Origin: a virus
Virus record (IMG/VR): IMGVR_UViG_3300050343_000035
Location: 1 to 40,541 of that record
DNA length: 40,541 nt
Reading direction: 5' to 3' (one strand)
The translations under genes were made by a program, and so were the position numbers. The notes beneath the pieces are model-generated. The model searched no databases. It saw only the letters and a list, made by a program, of their open reading frames with translations, and was not told the DNA's origin. Positions 24,657-30,651 of this stretch are shown here, in pieces; position 1 is the first letter of the stretch; every line of letters begins with the position of its first letter.

Positions 24657-25391
24657 ATGACTACTAAGAAAAAAACACTGAATGCAAAAGATTATCCAGC
24701 ATGGGTAAGTGAGTTAAAAGTAAGTAAGAAATCTCCTGAAGATTATCTGACTTCATTCGCTAACTGGTGTGTGAAGTATGCCATCAAGAATGGTGTTGGA
24801 GATACTGATAATCTAGGAGATAAGTTAAGCGTTCACATATCTAATACCAGAGGAAGAAAAACTACTAGTAATCACAATCAAGGTAAAGCAATAGGATTAT
24901 GTTACTCAACTGAATACTCTGAAGGTAATAGCATAAGAAGAATAGAGATAGATAGAGAGACCAGCGACCCACTTCAGGTCTTACAGATTGTTGCCCATGA
25001 AGTAAGTCATGCAGTGTTAGATGCTGGTGTAGGTCACAAGGGTAAATTTGTTGATGCAGTTTACTCAGTGTTTAAACTGGGAGGTATTCCAACTGCCACT
25101 ACTGTAACAGAGGAGTTCACTGAACTGATTCAATCATGGCTAGAGAAAGCTGGGAGCTATCCATATATTAAGTTTGTTGATGTACAAAGAAAGCAAACTA
25201 CAAGAATGGTTAAGCTCTACTGTCCAGATGTAGAATGTGATGGAGCAACTAAGAAATCTATAGAGCAAGGTCAAGGTACAATCTTTAGACTTTCATCATC
25301 TGTGGTAGACAAGAATGATTACTTCTTCTGCCCAGTGTGTATGAACAGAGCTTATGTAGATTCTCCAGTTCTTACTAACATCTATGTTTAA
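24657..25391 (+). CDS. SprT-like zinc metalloprotease, 244 residues
   Basis: I chose the ATG at 24657, which has AGAGGGA upstream; a GTG at 24591 lies too close to its AGGAGG and would begin inside the palindrome. The catalytic motif is VAHEVSHAVLD, with His114, Glu115 and His118, and a third candidate ligand His127 in GHKGKF. The C-terminus has a zinc ribbon (YCPDVEC and FFCPVC). This layout of HExxH plus a C-terminal ribbon is that of the SprT/Spartan-like family, which I recall from many actinophages. The role could be cleavage of DNA-protein crosslinks or of host DNA-bound proteins during early infection. The stop codon lies inside a GTTTAAAC copy, and an intrinsic terminator follows 35 bases later. 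Confidence 0.75.
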   Translation: MTTKKKTLNAKDYPAWVSELKVSKKSPEDYLTSFANWCVKYAIKNGVGDTDNLGDKLSVHISNTRGRKTTSNHNQGKAIGLCYSTEYSEGNSIRRIEIDRETSDPLQVLQIVAHEVSHAVLDAGVGHKGKFVDAVYSVFKLGGIPTATTVTEEFTELIQSWLEKAGSYPYIKFVDVQRKQTTRMVKLYCPDVECDGATKKSIEQGQGTIFRLSSSVVDKNDYFFCPVCMNRAYVDSPVLTNIYV

Positions 25392-25425
25392 ACAACTATA
25401 ACACTATCCCCCTAGTGTGCGAGAG

Positions 25426-25452
25426 CCCCAGAGAAATCTGGGGTTTTTGTTT
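25426..25452 (+). terminator. Intrinsic rightward terminator
   Basis: CCCCAGA (25426-25432) and TCTGGGG (25437-25443) form a 7-bp GC-rich stem with a GAAA tetraloop, followed by TTTTTGTTT. It ends the first early unit after the SprT-like gene. The gap 25453-25730 then holds two palindrome copies and a candidate promoter, but no gene. Confidence 0.85.
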
Positions 25453-25610
25453 ATGCCTAAGCCCACGATACAGAGGATTTAAGAGCACCATATTGATTGT
25501 GGAACTGACACCCATAGTTGTCATATACTATTGACACAGAGCAAATAAGGACACACAATATATAGTATGTTATTTCTTACCCTGTTTAAACAGAGAGAAA
25601 ATCAATAGGT

Positions 25611-25635
25611 GTTTAAACAAGTCAAGAACTATTAT
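25611..25635 (+). promoter_or_regulatory. Candidate second early promoter with palindrome
   Basis: The core at 25611-25618 is followed after 11 bases by TATTAT (25630-25635). This is the same core-to-minus-10 distance as at the 24092 promoter. A second core lies at 25584-25591, 27 bases from the first (start to start), giving a tandem pair like a cooperative operator. A TTGACA at about 25536 belongs to no good -10. The promoter would drive the operon from 25731 to 30647. Confidence 0.45.
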
Positions 25636-25730
25636 TAAAATAATTGTAAATAGATGTTGTATAAATCTGATAGGTAGTAATGTAGGTAATAGTTAATGAA
25701 CGATATTCATTGGCTCCTTTAGTTAGGAGG

Positions 25731-25877
25731 ATGGAGAGGAATGTTACTAAGGTTGCGAAGTCTAGTGCAGAAATGTTAGCTAGATATAAAGTGCATATAA
25801 ACAGATTAGTTCCAGTTTGCACCACTAACTCTCCAGATTCCTTGAAGGTAAACAAACAAGAAAGAGGTAAACAATGA
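25731..25877 (+). CDS. Small basic protein, 48 residues
   Basis: The frame ends in TGA overlapping the ATG of the next gene (ATGA), which supports translation. AGGAGG stands directly against the ATG at 25731, unusually close. The same frame is open further upstream, with a TTG at 25710 and protein-like residues (NERYSLAPLVRRM), so the true start may be earlier. The protein is basic and helical at first (VAKSSAEMLARYKVHINRL), with a Ser/Lys-rich tail. No family was recognised. An antisense frame over it was rejected as its shadow. Confidence 0.5.
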   Translation: MERNVTKVAKSSAEMLARYKVHINRLVPVCTTNSPDSLKVNKQERGKQ

Positions 25878-26806
25878 GTGAGATTAAAGAAACAATTACG
25901 AAAGGACAGGCAGTAGATATTGCAGATGCAAATATCTATAACGCTTCTGATAAAGCAGTGTCTCTATCAGGTAATAAAGAAAGAGAAGGACATAGTGCAG
26001 TAGTACATGTTCCAAAGAGAGAGGTAGACTTTGATGCTGACTTAGATTTTCTAAGTGTAGATGTCAATGGTGTCCATTCATATAGAGATGAGTTGTTTAA
26101 ACAACGAGTCAAGGTAACAGATAGTAGATACGAAGAGGGTGTCCAAGTATATGGTTACGCTTGTAAGACTACAAGAAGTGATAACAACAGAAAAAGCTAT
26201 GAAGATTCTTATTTCTCTATTGGTTTCAAGAACAGAGAACAAGTTATACAGTTCGCTAACAAATGTTTAGACATGTTGTTAGTAGTAGAAGAAACCAAAG
26301 CACTTGAAGAAAGATATGGAGGACAGTGGTGCGACCATCCAGATGCACTAGCTCACTTCCCAAGTCTATTAGAACAAACCAGATGCAAGACTGGTAGATA
26401 CTATTGGGATAGTAGTTTAAACAAGGCAGTAGAAATTAATAAGTCTACTGACCCAGATATTCTGGAAGCACACCAAGACTTCAACACTGATGAGGATGGT
26501 AACTTCACGCAAGACTGGACTAACGATAACGCAGAAGAATTGTTAGCAGGAATGGAAGAAGGTATCAAGTCTGGCTGGGATAATGATAACTTCAATGGTA
26601 TCAGGGTAGCTGACTTACAGACTGGTGTTGGTAGCTATGGAGCAGGACAAGGTATCGTAAGAAGCAAAGGTAAAGACCCAGCAGATAAAAGAAAGAAGCA
26701 GTGGACAACAACATTCTATTACACAGATGGAACTACTGATACAAGGATAGGTTACTGGGAGAGACACTCCCATGGAAATGTCCAGAGATTAGAGTGGAAG
26801 GAATAA
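25874..26806 (+). CDS. Unknown early protein, 310 residues
   Basis: It starts with ATGA coupling after a short basic gene. The protein is acidic and soluble, without membrane segments. The middle contains VYGYACKTTRSDNNRKSYED and GFKNREQVIQFANKCLDMLLVVEE, then a Cys/His-containing stretch (GGQWCDHPDALAHF). The C-terminus is beta-rich and ends with aromatic and basic residues (TTFYYTDGTTDTRIGYWERHSHG). I do not recognise a family. Two palindrome copies lie inside it, read as LFKQ and SLNK. It is the largest gene in the middle of the early operon and a candidate for a replication or host-takeover function, but nothing in the sequence proves this. Confidence 0.55.
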   Translation: MSEIKETITKGQAVDIADANIYNASDKAVSLSGNKEREGHSAVVHVPKREVDFDADLDFLSVDVNGVHSYRDELFKQRVKVTDSRYEEGVQVYGYACKTTRSDNNRKSYEDSYFSIGFKNREQVIQFANKCLDMLLVVEETKALEERYGGQWCDHPDALAHFPSLLEQTRCKTGRYYWDSSLNKAVEINKSTDPDILEAHQDFNTDEDGNFTQDWTNDNAEELLAGMEEGIKSGWDNDNFNGIRVADLQTGVGSYGAGQGIVRSKGKDPADKRKKQWTTTFYYTDGTTDTRIGYWERHSHGNVQRLEWKE

Positions 26807-26820
26807 AAGTAAGGAGTAGC

Positions 26821-26846
26821 AGGGAGATGTGCAACACCATCTCCCT
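26821..26846 (+). terminator. Hairpin before the 67-residue gene
   Basis: AGGGAGATG (26821-26829) pairs perfectly over 9 bp with CATCTCCCT (26838-26846) around an 8-base loop. No T-run follows; instead a GTTTAAAC copy starts 5 bases later (26851). It may be a partial terminator or an mRNA-processing hairpin inside the early operon. Confidence 0.45.
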
Positions 26847-26869
26847 GACTGTTTAAACAAGGAGTAAAC

Positions 26870-27073
26870 ATGGCGATAAATAAAAAAGATAACAAAGTAA
26901 GTGAGATAACAAAAGAAGTACAAAGTAGTTACGACTTTTTAGAGCAAGGATATCACATGCTATCCAGTTCTAAATTAAAAGATAACAACGAACTTGATAA
27001 CAAATTCTACGACCTTATGACTTCTATTGAGGAGCTGAAGGATGAAGTAGAACTACTAGAGGAGGATGAGTAA
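26870..27073 (+). CDS. Small acidic coiled-coil-like protein, 67 residues
   Basis: The ATG at 26870 is preceded by AAGGAG, the end of a palindrome copy (GTTTAAACAAGGAG) that therefore doubles as ribosome site. The protein starts MAINKKDNKVSEITKEVQSS. A long helical acidic C-terminal half (MTSIEELKDEVELLEEDE) probably forms a coiled coil. Its stop overlaps the next ATG (TAATG). No family was recognised; a small regulator or partner protein is possible. Confidence 0.6.
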   Translation: MAINKKDNKVSEITKEVQSSYDFLEQGYHMLSSSKLKDNNELDNKFYDLMTSIEELKDEVELLEEDE

Positions 27074-27423
27074 TGGCTAATCAAATTAAATCTTTTCAAG
27101 GATATGTGAATCAATCTTTGATGGATGCAGGTCAACATAAACCAAATGACTACTTAATAATAATGACTAGGTTGTTTAAACAAGGACACTTAAACATGGA
27201 GCAGGTCTTTATGTTTATGAGAACCCTAGTTAGAAACCATAAGCTACAAGCCTATAGAAAATATCTAGACGCCAACTACGATATGAGAAGACAACTCATA
27301 GAAACAGTAGAGTATGGATGGATAACAAAAGATGGCGAGTATACAGAGCACTGTTTAAACAAGCTAAAAGAATTAGGATATGGAGAAACTTTAGGCGAGT
27401 CAACAGTAAAGGAGGAGGAGTAA
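27073..27423 (+). CDS. Unknown early protein, 116 residues
   Basis: It is coupled by TAATG to both neighbours. The protein is helical, rich in Met, Leu, Lys and Tyr, with no cysteine cluster or membrane segment. It holds two palindrome copies read as LFKQ (RLFKQGHLNM) and CLNK, in different frames relative to the core, so the DNA word rather than one peptide is kept. The tail (VKEEE) is encoded by the ribosome site of the next gene. No family was recognised; the size and helical composition would suit a small DNA-binding or antirepressor-type protein, but that is speculative. Confidence 0.55.
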   Translation: MANQIKSFQGYVNQSLMDAGQHKPNDYLIIMTRLFKQGHLNMEQVFMFMRTLVRNHKLQAYRKYLDANYDMRRQLIETVEYGWITKDGEYTEHCLNKLKELGYGETLGESTVKEEE

Positions 27424-27755
27424 TGGTAGCACACCCAACAATATGGATAGAGGGAACTCTTACTATAAATGGTAAAGAGTATCCATTCGCAGTTGATAAT
27501 GATAGTGACAGTGGATTTGACCATGATGGATTCAGTTCACAAGCGTATAACATTGTTAATGATTTGAATGATTTAGTTAGCAAGATGGAGCTTTATAAAT
27601 CATTGATAGATGACACAATAATAGAGGAGTTAGAGGGTGTGTTTAAATGTGATGAACATACTGAAGATGTATTGGTAAAAAAATATGATGACTTATACAA
27701 AAGAGTAATCACAATATTAAAGAAGATGCAGAATGATGTTCGCAGTAACGACTAA
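27423..27755 (+). CDS. Unknown early acidic protein, 110 residues
   Basis: I chose the ATG at 27423, which overlaps the previous stop and follows GGAGGAGG. A longer frame beginning upstream inside the previous gene has no such signal. The first 45 residues look beta-rich (TIWIEGTLTINGKEYPFAV, then DSDSGFDHDGF). The rest is helical and charged (NDLNDLVSKMELYKSLIDD and DDLYKRVITILKKMQND). No known domain was recognised. Its end overlaps the start of the zinc protein gene by 23 bases. It belongs to the same early operon. Confidence 0.6.
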   Translation: MVAHPTIWIEGTLTINGKEYPFAVDNDSDSGFDHDGFSSQAYNIVNDLNDLVSKMELYKSLIDDTIIEELEGVFKCDEHTEDVLVKKYDDLYKRVITILKKMQNDVRSND

Positions 27756-27954
27756 AGAATGTATCCATTGTAGGAAGACAGGTAGCGTAATGGTGGACTC
27801 AGAAAAGTACATTGAGTTTACCCAGACACCAAGACATCAACGCAGATTGATACAAGATATATTTCCTGAACAGAGCAGAGCAGAGAGAGAGCAACTGTTA
27901 ACTGGTGTACATCCAGAATGTTTTGAAGATATGTTTAGAGGAGAAGGAGAATAA
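27733..27954 (+). CDS. Actinophage-type small zinc protein, 73 residues
   Basis: The N-terminus has CIHCRKTGSVMV, a C-x2-C pair. The later part reads RRLIQDIFPEQSRAEREQLL followed by GVHPECFEDMF. The pattern 'C..C...G.V.V ... IQ..FP....REQL..G.HP.C...LF' is one I recall from many actinobacteriophage genomes, where the protein is small and uncharacterised. The two N-terminal cysteines with the C-terminal His and Cys could bind one zinc. The start is ATG at 27733, or the ATG one codon later. The finding is mainly useful as a pointer to an actinobacterial host. The gene is followed by a palindrome copy at 27965. Confidence 0.65.
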   Translation: MMFAVTTKECIHCRKTGSVMVDSEKYIEFTQTPRHQRRLIQDIFPEQSRAEREQLLTGVHPECFEDMFRGEGE

Positions 27955-28075
27955 ATACATACATGTTTAAACAAGGTGGGAGCTTTCTTTGTTTACTTCT
28001 ACCTTGTACCTCAACAGTAGTTTACAATAGAGAAAATAAGGACTAAGATTAAATAGGAGATTACATAGGAGAACT

Positions 28076-28237
28076 ATGATTTATCAAGTACAAAGTACAA
28101 GTGTTTATGGTGGTACTGTGACATGGCAGTACGACAATGAACATGATGCGAAGTGCAAGGTAAGGGAACTCAAAGACTTAGGTGGTATGTTTATCGTTAG
28201 GTTAATTGAGATTCCAATAGAACAACAAGTAGTTTAA
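28076..28237 (+). CDS. Small unknown protein, 53 residues
   Basis: The ATG at 28076 has AGGAGA 5 bases upstream. The protein starts MIYQVQSTSVYGGTVTWQYD and continues as an alternating beta-strand/helix fold (KCKVRELKDLGGMFIVRLIE). The pattern looks like a small globular domain. The stop TAA lies inside a GTTTAAAC copy. The gap upstream (27955-28075) holds a palindrome copy and a 7-bp inverted repeat ACAAGGT/ACCTTGT (27971-27977/28001-28007), but no gene. No family was recognised. Confidence 0.6.
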   Translation: MIYQVQSTSVYGGTVTWQYDNEHDAKCKVRELKDLGGMFIVRLIEIPIEQQVV

Positions 28238-28263
28238 ACAACTATCAATAAGAAGGAGGAAGT

Positions 28264-28479
28264 ATGCCAAATGGCAAAGGGGGATTCTTTACCCCAGAAA
28301 ATCTAAAGAAGTGGAGTATGGATTTATCTAACGCCTGTGGAGGAGCAGTAGTTATTAAGTCCAAGGTGTTGAGGAAGCCAGAACCAAGAGTTGCAAACAT
28401 ATTACTAGAGGAATTCGTAGTTGCTTATAATGAACAGTTAGTAATTATGAATGAAGAAAGTAAGGAGGAAGAAGAGTAA
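28264..28479 (+). CDS. Unknown early protein, 71 residues
   Basis: It has a strong ribosome site (AAGGAGG, 5 bases before the ATG). The protein begins MPNGKGGFFTPENLKKWSMD and holds one Cys. It contains a hydrophobic beta segment (GGAVVIKSKVL) and a helix (ANILLEEFVVAYNEQLVIM), and ends in a Glu run that overlaps the ribosome site of the next gene. No family was recognised. The TAATG junction couples it to the membrane protein gene that follows. Confidence 0.55.
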   Translation: MPNGKGGFFTPENLKKWSMDLSNACGGAVVIKSKVLRKPEPRVANILLEEFVVAYNEQLVIMNEESKEEEE

Positions 28480-28673
28480 TGGAATTATTTATATGGATAC
28501 CAATAATGCTAACGACTATAACATTCTTAATTGTTCTAGTGTTGGTACTGGTTGCACACATACTAACTAATAAACCAATGAGGGTTATCAGTTTAAACAA
28601 TGATGCAATAGATTTTATTGATGAGTTACAAATAGATATTTATGAGGAGGACTATGATATTACAGACAATTAA
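28479..28673 (+). CDS. Single-pass membrane protein, 64 residues
   Basis: Residues about 2-30 form one long hydrophobic segment (LFIWIPIMLTTITFLIVLVL continuing into VLVAHIL). A short basic patch (TNKPMR) and an acidic cytoplasmic-like tail (DELQIDIYEEDYD) follow. By the positive-inside rule the tail should face the cytoplasm. It sits in the early operon, away from the lysis-type genes, so an early membrane role such as superinfection exclusion or a membrane anchor is more likely than a holin, but is not shown. One palindrome copy is read as SLNN. Confidence 0.6.
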   Translation: MELFIWIPIMLTTITFLIVLVLVLVAHILTNKPMRVISLNNDAIDFIDELQIDIYEEDYDITDN

Positions 28674-28968
28674 TGATAAAGATATTACTGGTGTAGAGGG
28701 CAAGGTATCCTACGCTAATGGTGTTGAGATGGCGTTTCATCACATACCAGAAGGTAAACATGAGGACAGAATAAACGCATTAACACTACAAATAAATACT
28801 GCTAGAGAGATTGAAAAGAATCTGTCTCTACAAAGAGCTAGACTATTAGAATATATTGTAGAAGAAAAGAAGCTATCAGTTATACAGTGTGCAAACATTA
28901 TGAAGGTAAGTAGACAAAGAGTATATAAGATAATTGAATCTAACAAAGACAAACAGGAGGAAGAATAA
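28654..28968 (+). CDS. Helix-turn-helix DNA-binding protein, 104 residues
   Basis: I chose the ATG at 28654, just after GAGGAGG; an ATG 12 bases earlier lacks a ribosome site. Residues 1-40 are mixed, and about 40-72 form a long charged helix (INALTLQINTAREIEKNLSL). Residues about 74-96 are a clear helix-turn-helix (LSVIQCANIMKVSRQRVYKI) like the recognition part of sigma-4 or RNA polymerase sigma-like domains. A protein with a dimerising helix and a C-terminal HTH is a natural candidate to bind a palindrome, and this is the only stand-alone HTH protein I see in the early region. Linking it to GTTTAAAC is inference. It is coupled by TAATG to the next gene. Confidence 0.65.
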   Translation: MILQTINDKDITGVEGKVSYANGVEMAFHHIPEGKHEDRINALTLQINTAREIEKNLSLQRARLLEYIVEEKKLSVIQCANIMKVSRQRVYKIIESNKDKQEEE

Positions 28969-29873
28969 TGGCTAAGTACGACCCAGATAAATATGAAACA
29001 GTAGAAGATAGATTAAAAAAATTCTGGAAGGATAACCCAGATGCAAGAATATCTACAGAGATACTACACATAACACAAGATGGTACTTGTGTCACTATTA
29101 AAGCAGAGGTGTTTAAACAGGAAGAAGATGCACGACCAGTTGCAACAGGTATAGCACAAGAAACTAAAGGACAAGGTGGATTCGCTAACGCTGATGCATG
29201 GATGGAGAACTGTGAAACAAGTGCGATAGGTAGAGCGTTGGCTAACTGGAAGTACCAAGGTAGCAACAAGGCTAGACCAAGCAAAGAAGAGATGTCTAAA
29301 GTGGGTGCTCAAAACAAAGTACAAGTTACTAAGGTTGACAATCGTAAGAAAGAAAACAAACCTAGTGATGAGAGCCTGTCTAGTTTAGAAGAAGCTAAGG
29401 CAAAGTTTGATGAAGACATTGGAGTTAATAAAGAAGTTACCTCTAGTAACGCAAGTCAAATAGCCAAGCTAATTGCAGGATGGGGATTGCCTAAAGCTAC
29501 AGAAGATGAAGTAAAGAAGCAATCTTTTAATGAATTTATTGGAGCAGGACACAGTAAAGATGTAGAGAGTTGGGATAACGATACCATTGGAGCGTACTTA
29601 GATTTGTTTGAATCTATTGCAAACGAACAACCTATACCTTCTGATGTAAAGATTGTTGAGGATGTATTTGGAGAAGTCAAGGACCTAACTAAAGCCTGTC
29701 CTGATTGTGGTGCGACTGAGTGGATAGAGGACAACAGACAGAAGAAACAAGATGAACCAGAAAAGTTTGGTAAGATACCAAGCTGGAGTTGTAACAAGTA
29801 TCCAGCTGGTGGTAAGAATGGTTGTGGTTGGACTGGATGGGGAGATACTGACTGCCCAACAGAATGGCTCTAG
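28968..29873 (+). CDS. Actinophage-type protein with C-terminal zinc ribbon, 301 residues
   Basis: The N-terminal 115 residues (KYDPDKYETVEDRLKKFW, later ENCETSAIGRALANWKYQGS and SKEEMSKV) match a family I recall as very common in actinobacteriophages. It is found in early or replication regions and its role is not firmly established; a DNA-metabolism function is suspected. The middle is a Lys/Glu-rich linker and a helical region. The C-terminus is a zinc ribbon (CPDCGATEW, then WSCNKYPAGGKNGCGWTGWG). The gene starts with TAATG coupling after a good ribosome site. It overlaps the following gene by 10 bases, and the nuclease gene comes next but one, which supports a joint role in DNA handling. 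One palindrome copy is read as VFKQ. Confidence 0.65.
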   Translation: MAKYDPDKYETVEDRLKKFWKDNPDARISTEILHITQDGTCVTIKAEVFKQEEDARPVATGIAQETKGQGGFANADAWMENCETSAIGRALANWKYQGSNKARPSKEEMSKVGAQNKVQVTKVDNRKKENKPSDESLSSLEEAKAKFDEDIGVNKEVTSSNASQIAKLIAGWGLPKATEDEVKKQSFNEFIGAGHSKDVESWDNDTIGAYLDLFESIANEQPIPSDVKIVEDVFGEVKDLTKACPDCGATEWIEDNRQKKQDEPEKFGKIPSWSCNKYPAGGKNGCGWTGWGDTDCPTEWL

Positions 29874-30160
29874 AAGATAACAATATATCAATTAATCTGG
29901 ATAAGTTAAAAGACAAGTTAAAGAAACGCTATCCAGATTATAACTTTGATATACAACCAGAGCCAGATACACGACACAAGTCGCCATTCATTTGTAAAGA
30001 CAATGATATATTTTATACAGATGCAGAGGGTAATAGATATTGTGGAGCAAGATACAAGCATGTAGAAGATGACAATATATACAAGTGGGAGTACAGAGTT
30101 TGTCATGCACTGGTAGAAAAAGCAGACCAAGGTGCAGACCAAGATGAACTCCCATTTTAA
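29864..30160 (+). CDS. Unknown early protein, 98 residues
   Basis: It begins inside the end of the zinc-ribbon gene. The protein has a basic helical start (NLDKLKDKLKKRYPDYNFD), then a Cys/His-containing globular part (SPFICKDNDIFY, NRYCGARYKHVE, EYRVCHALVEK). Three cysteines and two histidines could form a metal site. It ends with an acidic tail (DQDELPF), which resembles the C-terminal tip of single-strand DNA-binding proteins (acidic residues ending in PF). That tip suggests contact with host replication or repair proteins. No OB-fold was recognised, so the SSB idea is only a hint. Confidence 0.55.
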   Translation: MALEDNNISINLDKLKDKLKKRYPDYNFDIQPEPDTRHKSPFICKDNDIFYTDAEGNRYCGARYKHVEDDNIYKWEYRVCHALVEKADQGADQDELPF

Positions 30161-30161
30161 A

Positions 30162-30647
30162 ATGGAACAAAGCGATAGACCATATCAAGATAGAGTTAAA
30201 GATAAAGTAGGCAAGGAAGCAGAAGATAACTTTGAAATCTATCTAACACAACTAGGGTTAGTCAAACAAAAACAATGGATGAAGACTGGCACTAGCCCAT
30301 GGGAACATGAGATGCCACTGTTCTGGTTGTACACATTCATAGCAGTTAATCCAGACTACCTAGTGTACATTCAAAACGAACTACGATTGTGTGAAGTTAA
30401 AGGTACAACTAAGTTAAAGCTAGATGACTACCAAAAGCTATATCAAATGCACGAAAAGACTAGGTTGTTTAAACAAGTAGATGTTGGTATATATTATTAC
30501 AACAGTTTTTATAAAGGTTTTAAATGGATACCATTTGTTCAAGTACAAGAAATGTGGAACGAAATGAAACACTGGGGAACATATCCTGAAAAAGATTTCC
30601 AAGGTAACCCTAAGTTGTTTAAACAACTACCCTTTAATCGTTTATAA
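30162..30647 (+). CDS. PD-(D/E)XK nuclease, 161 residues
   Basis: I start it at the ATG at 30162, right after the stop of the previous gene; a longer form from a GTG at 30132 is possible. The core motif is NPDYLVYIQNELRLCEVKGT, giving Asp65 and Glu78-x-Lys80. The signature is PD...(D/E)xK, with an upstream acidic helix (KEAEDNFEIYL) that can supply the fourth residue. This is the fold of RecB-type, VRR and Holliday-junction nucleases. Being the last gene of the early operon next to the zinc-ribbon protein suggests a role in replication, recombination or host DNA breakdown. Two palindrome copies (LFKQ twice) lie in its 3' half. It converges with the leftward metallophosphoesterase gene. Confidence 0.65.
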   Translation: MEQSDRPYQDRVKDKVGKEAEDNFEIYLTQLGLVKQKQWMKTGTSPWEHEMPLFWLYTFIAVNPDYLVYIQNELRLCEVKGTTKLKLDDYQKLYQMHEKTRLFKQVDVGIYYYNSFYKGFKWIPFVQVQEMWNEMKHWGTYPEKDFQGNPKLFKQLPFNRL

Positions 30648-30651
30648 AGGG
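30630..30651. terminator. Convergent hairpin between early and late operons
   Basis: CCCTTTA (30630-30636) and TAAAGGG (30645-30651) form a 7-bp stem with an 8-base loop, spanning the overlapping stop codons of the two converging operons. Directly beside it is the 16-bp palindrome at 30613-30628. No strong T-run is present, so termination may depend on both elements or on a bound protein. Confidence 0.4.

Larger units (their letters stand above)
23911..30624. repeat. Dispersed palindrome GTTTAAAC, dense early-region set (18 copies)
   Basis: The 8-base core starts at 23911, 24073, 24593, 25070, 25386, 25584, 25611, 26095, 26415, 26851, 27174, 27353, 27965, 28232, 28591, 29111, 30467 and 30617. 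I count 13 more copies elsewhere: 820, 3499, 4471, 6707, 7416, 10392, 14446, 16094, 21505, 31499, 33713, 37436 and 38998. Most early copies read TGTTTAAACAAG or GTTTAAACAACTA on the coding strand. Copies occur in promoters, in intergenic gaps, in stop codons (GTTTAA) and inside unrelated genes as LFKQ, VFKQ or SLNK. One or two copies would be expected in the whole window at roughly 35% GC (my estimate). All counts are by eye. Confidence 0.85.

Noticed and set aside
25622-25855. 77-residue leftward frame in the gap before the 310-residue gene
   Set aside because: It is antisense to the coupled 48-residue rightward gene and has no start signal; its hydrophobic Thr/Ile/Tyr composition is that of a shadow.
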